Positions 1-4,973 of a stretch of DNA of 7,345 nt are shown here, piece by piece. The DNA is from XYB1-FULL-44-23 sp964441445 (lineage in GTDB: Bacteria > Patescibacteriota > Microgenomatia > CAZETR01 > Amesbacteraceae), in NCBI GenBank assembly GCA_964441445.1, contig CAYTYO010000031.1:1-7345 (forward strand), written 5' to 3'. The translations under genes were made by a program, and so were the position numbers. The notes under the pieces are model-generated. The model was not told the DNA's origin. It saw only the letters and a program-made list of their open reading frames with translations, and did no database searches. Position 1 is the first letter of the stretch; each line of letters begins with the position of its first letter.

Positions 1-2
1 GT

Positions 3-1019
3 TGGTTTTTATTGGGCATGTCGGCTTGTTTGGTTATTATCCAAACGCTTAGGCGCAAAGATTACAAGGCTACGGGCGGGACAACAATAATGTTTCTAAC
101 CATGGGTGGAATAGGAATAGCACTTTGGTTTCTCTGGAATTTACTGATTTTCAAAGATCCTCTATATTTTATATTTGGTCCCTTTTCGGCATATTCTCAA
201 CAGAATCAGCTATCCGCTGCTGGCGTTCTTTTAACTAAAGGGAACTTATTACTATCAGCAAAAATTTATTTTTATGCTCTTATGTACAATTCTTATACTA
301 TTCCCTCTGTCCTTGCGACCATTGGGGCAATCTCGTTATGGACAAACAAATCCATATCGTCATCTACACGTTTCGCTTCCACAGCCTTATTAGCCCCCCT
401 ATTTTTTAACATCTTAGCCCTATTCCTTGGCCATTCAGTCCTATTTATACAGGGCATTTCTGGAAACACTTGGTTCAATGTCAGATATGGGATGATGCTG
501 ATGCCAACAATTGCTATCTTCGTCGGCTATCTTATTGATAGGGCAAAAAATATTCGGGTCACTCTTATCGGAATTTTGGTTTTCATCCTCTTTTTTGCTT
601 TTGCTAACCAAGATGCAGTTACAATTGATGATGCTCGAGTGGGATCAAGTCAAAAAAATGTTTCCGAAGTTTCTGGGTGGTTGAATGCAAATGCTAAAGA
701 TAAAAAAGGCTTCATCCTTATATCAGCCGCCTCCCATGATGCGATAATTTTTTCCTCTGGTCTTCCGATGAAACGGTTTATTCACGAAGGAACAGGTCTA
801 TATTGGAACGCTGCCACTCAGGTACCTGAGAAGTGGGCTCGCTGGATTATTATGCGTACTTACGATGATGCTGACTTGGCCTGGAGATTTGTTTCCAAAT
901 CTAAGAGCTTAGGTAAATTTGTTAAAGTAGGTTCATATCCATTCGCAGACATCTACGAACTAAAACAGGAATATTTACCAAGTTTAACTACAGAACCTAT
1001 TTTCGGTAAACAAAAGTAA
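3..1019 (+). CDS. GT-C / family 39-like membrane glycosyltransferase, C-terminal part (5' truncated)
   Basis: This is the C-terminal part of a polytopic membrane protein. The frame stays open to the left window edge (W-F-L-L-G-M-S), so the TTG at 12 and the ATG at 18 are probably internal codons. Counting from the TTG, hydrophobic segments lie near residues 27-48, 80-110, 121-146, 160-175 and 183-199. A soluble tail of about 135 residues follows. The stretch K-D-P-L-Y-F-x-x-G-P-F-S-A (48-60) and the N-x-R-Y-G-x(4)-P motif (156-165) resemble the lumenal and late-membrane signatures of ArnT/PMT-like GT-C transferases, which move sugars from polyprenyl-phosphate donors outside the membrane. The catalytic N-terminal region with the expected acidic residues is outside the window, so the substrate cannot be named. 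The next gene starts 24 bases downstream on the same strand, suggesting co-transcription. The DNA is visibly more AT-rich than the genes to its right. The call as a membrane protein is firm; the transferase family is likely but not proven. Confidence 0.72.
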   Translation, partial: WFLLGMSACLVIIQTLRRKDYKATGGTTIMFLTMGGIGIALWFLWNLLIFKDPLYFIFGPFSAYSQQNQLSAAGVLLTKGNLLLSAKIYFYALMYNSYTIPSVLATIGAISLWTNKSISSSTRFASTALLAPLFFNILALFLGHSVLFIQGISGNTWFNVRYGMMLMPTIAIFVGYLIDRAKNIRVTLIGILVFILFFAFANQDAVTIDDARVGSSQKNVSEVSGWLNANAKDKKGFILISAASHDAIIFSSGLPMKRFIHEGTGLYWNAATQVPEKWARWIIMRTYDDADLAWRFVSKSKSLGKFVKVGSYPFADIYELKQEYLPSLTTEPIFGKQK

Positions 1020-1043
1020 TGAATTTTATTTTTAGTACTAACA

Positions 1044-2318
1044 ATGCAATTTAATTATATGAAGAATATCATTCTAATCTTATTTCTAACCACCTTGGTG
1101 TCTATTGCAATGCCATTTTCTAAAGCTTCGGCATCGGATAAGTCTTCTTGGTGGAAATTACAATCTATCGACACAATGAAATACTCCCGTGACATTGCCA
1201 GGGAAAAATTAAACAACGTTGATTTTGACCACATAATTGACCAGCAGGTTGCTGAAATTGCTTCATCGGGTGCCACGCATGTGGCAATTGGCACCCCGTA
1301 CGACGAAGAATTTATTCCCTTTCTTACCCGGTGGGTAACAAGCGCTCGAGCTCACGGTCTTTCCGTTTGGTTTCGAGGCAACTGGTCCGGCTGGGAAGGC
1401 TGGTTCGGCTATTCAAAGATAACCCGTGAGGACCATATACAAAGAATTTCTGATTTTATTATTAAACATCAGGATCTTTTTACGGATGGTGACATTTTTT
1501 CTTCCTGTCCGGAATGTGAAAACGGCGGTCCGGGAGATCCTCGTCAAACCGGTGGGGTAGAGGAATATCGCCAATTTTTGGTTGATGAATATTCTGCCGC
1601 CCGGGGAGCATTTTCCAAAATAAACCGATTGGTTGCTTCCAATTATTTCTCCATGAATGCAGATGTTGCCAAACTAGTCATGGACAAAGACACCACCCAA
1701 AAGTTGGGGGGGATAGTTACTATTGATCACTATGTAAAGACCCCCGAACAGCTAGCTGAAGATGTGGATTATTTCTCTACAAGAACTGGCGGCAAAGTTA
1801 TCCTCGGTGAATTTGGCGCCCCCATCCCCGATATCCATGGAAAATTAACTCCGGCCGAGCAGGCAGAGTGGATTGATACCGCACTTAGTTTACTCGCCTC
1901 TCGCCGGGACAAACTTATCGGTCTGAACTACTGGGTTTCTGTCGGCGGTTCCACTTCGCTTTGGACCGGAGACGGCGTTGCACTTCCGGCAGTCGCTGTA
2001 GTAAAAAAATATTTTTCTCCGGATAAAAATCTCAGCTTAGTCATTAAAAACGATTTCGGTAAACCGGTATCTGATATTTCAGTTGACTGGATGGGCCGAG
2101 AGTATCAGTCCAATAATCGGGGCGAAGTCCAAATTCCTTTTGTTCCGTTGGACGCGACACCCGGCTCAATTATCGTAAACGGCGCGAAAGCCGGTTACTC
2201 CCGGGTAGCTATAGCTCCGGCGCTATCTCAGGTTATTATTCCGGTTGAAGTTTCTAAGGAAAAACCAAATCTTTGGTACAAAATTCAGAGGTTTTTCTTT
2301 AATATTTTTCATATCTGA
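1044..2318 (+). CDS. Secreted glycoside hydrolase-like TIM-barrel protein with C-terminal beta-sandwich
   Basis: The 424-residue protein begins with a signal peptide: K7, a hydrophobic core at about 8-22, and likely cleavage after S-K-A-S-A30. The ATG at 1059 (residue 6, M-K-N-I-I) would give a more usual signal peptide. Neither start has a Shine-Dalgarno site. Residues about 35-325 read like a (beta/alpha)8 glycoside hydrolase of clan A type. They show T-H-V-A-I-G-T-P-Y near strand 2, W-F-R-G-N-W (109-114), C-P-E-C-E-N-G-G (155-162) where an acid/base Glu (E157 or E159) is expected, and V-I-L-G-E-F-G (252-258) with E256 as candidate nucleophile. An aromatic strand, L-N-Y-W (294-297), follows. 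Residues about 328-403 resemble a carboxypeptidase-regulatory-like or Ig-like sandwich. The last 16 residues are aromatic, hydrophobic and basic, and may bind the membrane. The neighbouring upstream glycosyltransferase fits a role in surface glycan processing. The substrate is unknown, and a non-catalytic relative is possible. Confidence 0.68.
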   Translation: MQFNYMKNIILILFLTTLVSIAMPFSKASASDKSSWWKLQSIDTMKYSRDIAREKLNNVDFDHIIDQQVAEIASSGATHVAIGTPYDEEFIPFLTRWVTSARAHGLSVWFRGNWSGWEGWFGYSKITREDHIQRISDFIIKHQDLFTDGDIFSSCPECENGGPGDPRQTGGVEEYRQFLVDEYSAARGAFSKINRLVASNYFSMNADVAKLVMDKDTTQKLGGIVTIDHYVKTPEQLAEDVDYFSTRTGGKVILGEFGAPIPDIHGKLTPAEQAEWIDTALSLLASRRDKLIGLNYWVSVGGSTSLWTGDGVALPAVAVVKKYFSPDKNLSLVIKNDFGKPVSDISVDWMGREYQSNNRGEVQIPFVPLDATPGSIIVNGAKAGYSRVAIAPALSQVIIPVEVSKEKPNLWYKIQRFFFNIFHI

Positions 2319-2327
2319 GGACAATAC

Positions 2328-2356
2328 TTGCACAATAACTTGACCTGTAGTATACT
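2328..2356 (+). promoter_or_regulatory. Sigma70-type promoter for the surface protein/sortase pair
   Basis: A -35 box TTGCAC (2328-2333) and a -10 box TATACT (2351-2356) are separated by exactly 17 bases, close to the vegetative sigma-factor consensus. Transcription should start near 2362-2364, leaving a leader of about 40 bases before the ATG at 2404. The -35 box sits inside an imperfect tandem repeat of ACAATACTTG and ACAATAACTTG (2321-2330 and 2332-2342, an 11-base step), which could be an operator or chance. The promoter lies in the 85-base gap after the hydrolase stop codon, so the pair can be expressed apart from the upstream genes. Confidence 0.65.
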
Positions 2357-2403
2357 GCGTAACTAGTTCGATCTGTTCCTCCTGCTCTTCCCGCCCTTCG
2401 TTC

Positions 2404-3321
2404 ATGAAAAAACTGTACACCATCGCCCTGTCATTTCTTCTTATTTCCGCTGGCCTTTTAACGGCCTCTCCGGCCAAAGCCATTGAAGCTCCTAATTTCC
2501 CCAGTTGTACCAGTCCCACAGGATCAGTCAAAGTCAGCTACGAATCAGGTGTTCACGGTATTCCCGGCGACTCCGGTGAATATATAGGCAGCGACGTTGT
2601 CTATACCGTGTCCGATACCCAACTTACCCAGTGTTTCTGTGCAGCGACAGGTGCTGGTATCCAGACTAATTGGTGGAGAGATGGCAGCCTGTCAGCAGAC
2701 CAGATTTCATATCTTAAGAACTTAGGTTGGATCTACATCGCTGACGGCTCCGCCTGGGGTCTCGACGCCGTTCCGTATATGGCTCACAACACCCGCTACA
2801 ACTGCGGTGGTGGGGAACCGACTGTCACTCCTACTCCGACCCCCACACCAGTAACCACTGGCGCTCCTCAGCCTTGCAACGGTTGTGGTGGCGCTCCTTC
2901 AGCCCCGGTTTGTACCGCCGCTAAACCCGGTACCACGTCAATCACCTCAATAGTCAGATCAGGCACAACCGCCCAACTGACCTGGACCGCTGCGGATAAA
3001 GCTACCCACTATGTCATCTCCTACGGAACCGACCCCGGAAACCTCATTTACGGAGTACCGAATACCGGCAATGTCACCTCATTTATAGTTGCGGCTTTAA
3101 CCCCTGGTGTCAGATATCACTTTGTCGTCCGTGCAGTCAACGACTGTATGCCGGGTGATCCTTCCACTTACGGTCAGGTTTTAGGTGCGTCCACCGGTTT
3201 TGGCGGCGCGGTCTTGGCCGCCACTGGTAACTGGTTCGAAATTCTCACCCTGGCCATCGGCGGACTTCTGTTTCTCGGTCTGTCTGTGGTATCGTACAAG
3301 AGATCACATCGTGAAATCTAA
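2404..3321 (+). CDS. Secreted FN3-containing surface protein with LAATG sortase sorting signal
   Basis: The 305-residue protein starts with a Sec signal peptide: K2-K3, a hydrophobic core at 6-20, and likely cleavage after A-K-A26. Residues about 35-134 form an unrecognised module with four cysteines (C35, C77, C79, C134) and an N-W-W motif (89-91). A Thr/Pro linker (140-152) and a small C-x-G-C-G-G knot (158-163) follow. Next comes a fibronectin type III-like domain (about 165-250): L-T-W at 192-194, Y-V-I-S-Y-G at 203-208 and L-T-P-G-V-R-Y-H-F-V-V-R-A-V at 232-245. The C-terminus carries a cell-wall sorting signal: L-A-A-T-G at 271-275, a transmembrane segment at about 279-297, and a tail containing K299, R300 and R303. 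LAxTG is the variant pentapeptide known for class E sortases. A sortase gene overlaps the 3' end by 11 bases, so this protein is probably its substrate. No ribosome binding site is seen; the leader is pyrimidine-rich and contains CCTCCT. Confidence 0.82.
   Translation: MKKLYTIALSFLLISAGLLTASPAKAIEAPNFPSCTSPTGSVKVSYESGVHGIPGDSGEYIGSDVVYTVSDTQLTQCFCAATGAGIQTNWWRDGSLSADQISYLKNLGWIYIADGSAWGLDAVPYMAHNTRYNCGGGEPTVTPTPTPTPVTTGAPQPCNGCGGAPSAPVCTAAKPGTTSITSIVRSGTTAQLTWTAADKATHYVISYGTDPGNLIYGVPNTGNVTSFIVAALTPGVRYHFVVRAVNDCMPGDPSTYGQVLGASTGFGGAVLAATGNWFEILTLAIGGLLFLGLSVVSYKRSHREI
3214..3228 (+). other. LAATG sorting motif in the coding sequence
   Basis: The five codons TTG GCC GCC ACT GGT encode L-A-A-T-G, followed by N-W-F-E, about 19 hydrophobic residues and a basic tail. 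This is the tripartite layout of a sortase substrate. In known sortases cleavage falls between T and G, and the Thr carbonyl is passed to an amine acceptor. The pentapeptide matches the class E type (LAxTG) better than the class A type (LPxTG). Confidence 0.75.
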
Positions 3322-3859
3322 GCTCGTCTCCTTCATCCTCCTGGCAGTAGCTCTGTTTTTCTTTTTTCTGGCCGGTTTTGCGTTATGGGAACGCTATTAC
3401 AGCCCCGATAATCTTTCCTTTTTGGGCTATGTAACGGCCCAACCAGGTGTATCTACAGCCGCACTGGCTCCGGTCACCCTTGAAATTCCGTCCGAAGCCA
3501 TCCGCCTCCCGGTCTTTCCAGCGGAGATTAAAAATGGCCGTTGGCCGGCTACCCCTGACGGAGTTTCCTATCTGTCGTCTTCCGCCGGAGTAGGTCAGGG
3601 AAACACCGTTATCTATGGCCACAATTGGCCGCGTTTACTCGGCAAATTATCCAAAGTTCAGGTGGGGGATACCATCACCTTAACTTCCCAGTCGAAACTT
3701 AGTCTTGAGTATCGGATAGACGAGATTAAAATCGTCCCTCCGAACGATATTTCCGTCTTGGAATCCACTCTCGACGCCAAACTCACTTTGTATACCTGTA
3801 CTGGGTTTTTAGACACTAAACGTCTGGTAATTATTGCCACACCGCAAATCGCGCCGTAA
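3311..3859 (+). CDS. Sortase, class E/F-like transpeptidase
   Basis: This membrane-anchored cysteine transpeptidase would cleave a sorting signal and attach the protein to the envelope. The GTG at 3311 is chosen as start because it puts a K-S-K cytoplasmic tip directly before a transmembrane helix (about residues 6-25) and gives 182 residues, a normal size for a compact sortase. The ATG at 3185 would add 42 residues of out-of-frame shadow of the upstream gene. A weak AAGAG lies about eight bases upstream, and the 11-base overlap with the substrate gene suggests translational coupling. The sortase fold follows a short linker: I-R-L-P-V-F near 64-69, Y-G-H-N-W-P with catalytic His104, L-Y-T-C-T-G-F with nucleophile Cys163, and T-K-R-L-V-I with Arg171. 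The T-C-x-G-x(4)-x-R spacing is typical of class D/E/F enzymes. The adjacent LAATG protein is the obvious substrate. Assignment as a sortase is strong; the exact class is tentative. Confidence 0.9.
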   Translation: MKSKLVSFILLAVALFFFFLAGFALWERYYSPDNLSFLGYVTAQPGVSTAALAPVTLEIPSEAIRLPVFPAEIKNGRWPATPDGVSYLSSSAGVGQGNTVIYGHNWPRLLGKLSKVQVGDTITLTSQSKLSLEYRIDEIKIVPPNDISVLESTLDAKLTLYTCTGFLDTKRLVIIATPQIAP

Positions 3860-3882
3860 TCGCGCAAGTTATTGCGCAGCCT
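3848..3882. repeat. Left 35-bp direct repeat flanking fic, three ATCGCGC-type iterons
   Basis: Three 7-bp units are seen at 3848-3854 (ATCGCGC), 3859-3865 (ATCGCGC) and 3871-3877 (ATTGCGC), followed by AGCCT. Steps are 11 and 12 bases, about one helical turn. The block matches 4939-4973 at 29 of 35 positions without gaps, including the same iteron spacing. It covers the stop codon of the sortase gene and that of fic, and encodes the last residues of both. It also contains the inverted repeat GCGCAA-GTTA-TTGCGC (3862-3877), which has no T-tract on either strand. Confidence 0.85.
3862..3877. terminator. Possible hairpin between convergent sortase and fic genes
   Basis: GCGCAA (3862-3867) and TTGCGC (3872-3877) form a perfect 6-bp stem with a 4-base loop at the point where the plus- and minus-strand genes converge. 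No run of T follows on either strand, so it does not look like a standard intrinsic terminator. It may be a weak bidirectional terminator, or simply a by-product of the iterons in which it lies. Confidence 0.3.
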
Positions 3883-4927
3883 TGGGGATTATGTAGTACG
3901 TGGCCGGTCCGGCACCTTGTTTTTCCAACACCCGGATATCTTCCAACCGCTTCAGTTTGGCCTGAGCCGTTCGTTTCGGTACCCGCAAGATATCGACTAC
4001 ATCGGAACTGGTAATTCGGGTCATAGCGAGCGTAAAGTCCACGATTTTTAATTCGTCATTGTCTAGGATATTGCGGGTTGCGGATGTTGTCTCCATCACC
4101 GACAGGTTCAGGATCTGGTCTTTCACTTTTTGTACCTCGGCCAAAAATCCTTCCACGTAGTATTCCAGCCAATTAGTCAGATTAATTCCGGCTCTGGAGG
4201 CGTACGTATCGCCTGTTTGTAGCGCTTTGTAGTAGGCCAGTCGGTTTTGATTGTAATAGTCTTCCAGAACCAACACCTTTTTAAAATCCCATCCTGACTG
4301 ATACAGGTGCAGCAGCGACAATAATCTCCCGGTCCGTCCGTTGCCGTCAGTAAACGGATGAATACTTTCAAATTGATAATGAAACAGCCCGGCCCTGATA
4401 ATCGGATGGACCTGTGAGTTATCTTTCAGCCAATTGACCAATTCACCTATTAACTCCGGTACCTGTTCCGACCTCGGTGGAGTGTACGCCAGTTCTTCCT
4501 TCCCCTTTGGTAAGACGTTTACTATGTACACCGGCCCTTTTCTAAACGTTCCAGTTTTTTCCGGGTCAACCAGTCCATTTACTACTGTTTTATGTACCGC
4601 CAGAATATCATCCGGATTAAAGCTTTTTTTCTCATCTGCTAATTTATCGACCTGAGCAAGTGCCCGTAAATAATTTTCCACTTCGGCAATTTGATCAGCC
4701 TCGGCAATTATCTTATTCCCTTCAGCCAGCTTCTTTACCTGGTATTCGTCCAGCATATTACCTTCAATCGAGGTAGAAGTATGGGCCATCTTTATTACCG
4801 CCGCCCGCCTTAAAAACGCTTCCCGGGTTGGTAATAAGGCCGATCGCTGCACCATCGACTTAATCTCGGATATTTCCGATAATCTGGTGACGATCTGATC
4901 AGTCACGGTATATTCGGGCTGGAACAT
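3869..4927 (-). CDS. Fic family protein (class II, Fic_N plus winged helix)
   Basis: Fic enzymes transfer AMP (less often another nucleotide moiety) from NTPs to hydroxyl side chains of target proteins in the cytoplasm. The 352-residue protein has the full active-site motif H-P-F-T-D-G-N-G-R-T-G-R (190-201) with catalytic His190. The target-docking flap lies around G-P-V-Y-I-V (131-136), and a Fic_N-type helical region occupies about 10-95. S-T-S-I-E-G (51-56) fits the (S/T)xxxE(G/N) inhibitory-helix motif, so this is a class II, self-inhibited Fic with Glu55 as the inhibitory residue. Residues about 290-345 look like a winged helix-turn-helix (S-S-D-V-V-D-I-L-R-V-P-K-R-T-A-Q-A-K-L-K-R-L). 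No antitoxin gene is adjacent, as expected when the inhibitory helix is built in. It starts at the ATG at 4927, directly behind a good -10 element with no room for a ribosome binding site. It is the only cytoplasmic, non-envelope gene here and is bracketed by direct repeats. The protein target is unknown. Confidence 0.93.
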   Translation of the reverse strand: MFQPEYTVTDQIVTRLSEISEIKSMVQRSALLPTREAFLRRAAVIKMAHTSTSIEGNMLDEYQVKKLAEGNKIIAEADQIAEVENYLRALAQVDKLADEKKSFNPDDILAVHKTVVNGLVDPEKTGTFRKGPVYIVNVLPKGKEELAYTPPRSEQVPELIGELVNWLKDNSQVHPIIRAGLFHYQFESIHPFTDGNGRTGRLLSLLHLYQSGWDFKKVLVLEDYYNQNRLAYYKALQTGDTYASRAGINLTNWLEYYVEGFLAEVQKVKDQILNLSVMETTSATRNILDNDELKIVDFTLAMTRITSSDVVDILRVPKRTAQAKLKRLEDIRVLEKQGAGPATYYIIPKAAQ

Positions 4928-4933
4928 GTCCCT

Positions 4934-4942
4934 ATTATATCA
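4934..4942 (-). promoter_or_regulatory. Extended -10 promoter of fic, predicted leaderless
   Basis: On the minus strand TGATATAAT (4942 to 4934) combines the extended -10 TGn element with a perfect TATAAT. The six bases AGGGAC then separate it from the ATG at 4927-4925, so initiation 6-7 bases downstream would fall on or next to the start codon and give a leaderless mRNA. No convincing -35 box is seen at 16-18 bases, which is common for extended -10 promoters. The GCGTGAT iteron of the right repeat overlaps the TG element. Confidence 0.6.
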
Positions 4943-4973
4943 CGCAATAATCGCGCAACGTATCGCGCAGCCT
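4939..4973. repeat. Right 35-bp direct repeat, iteron array over the fic promoter
   Basis: Iterons are at 4939-4945 (ATCACGC), 4950-4956 (ATCGCGC) and 4962-4968 (ATCGCGC), followed by AGCCT, with the same 11- and 12-base steps as the left copy. Read toward fic on the minus strand the units are GCGCGAT, GCGCGAT and GCGTGAT. The last one overlaps the extended -10 element of fic, and the first bases of the block touch the TGA of the large surface-protein gene. The position suits an operator at which a bound protein would block RNA polymerase. This is inference from layout. Confidence 0.8.

Noticed and set aside
12..20. TTG at 12 or ATG at 18 as the real start of the first gene
   Set aside because: The frame is open to base 3 with hydrophobic codons, and the remaining protein lacks the catalytic N-terminal half expected of the family.
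2330..2345. Shared CAATAACTTG between the 2404 gene promoter and the left fic repeat (minus strand)
   Set aside because: A 10-base match between two places in a window of this size is expected by chance, and the flanking iterons are not present at the promoter.
2223..2531. Minus-strand open frame across the 2319-2403 gap
   Set aside because: It is antisense to the end of the hydrolase, a good plus-strand promoter and a signal-peptide coding region, and its product has no recognisable features.
3185..3310. ATG at 3185 as the sortase start
   Set aside because: It would overlap the substrate gene by 137 bases and add a Trp/Pro/Arg-rich stretch read out of frame from the sorting-signal region. 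The GTG at 3311 gives a normal membrane anchor.
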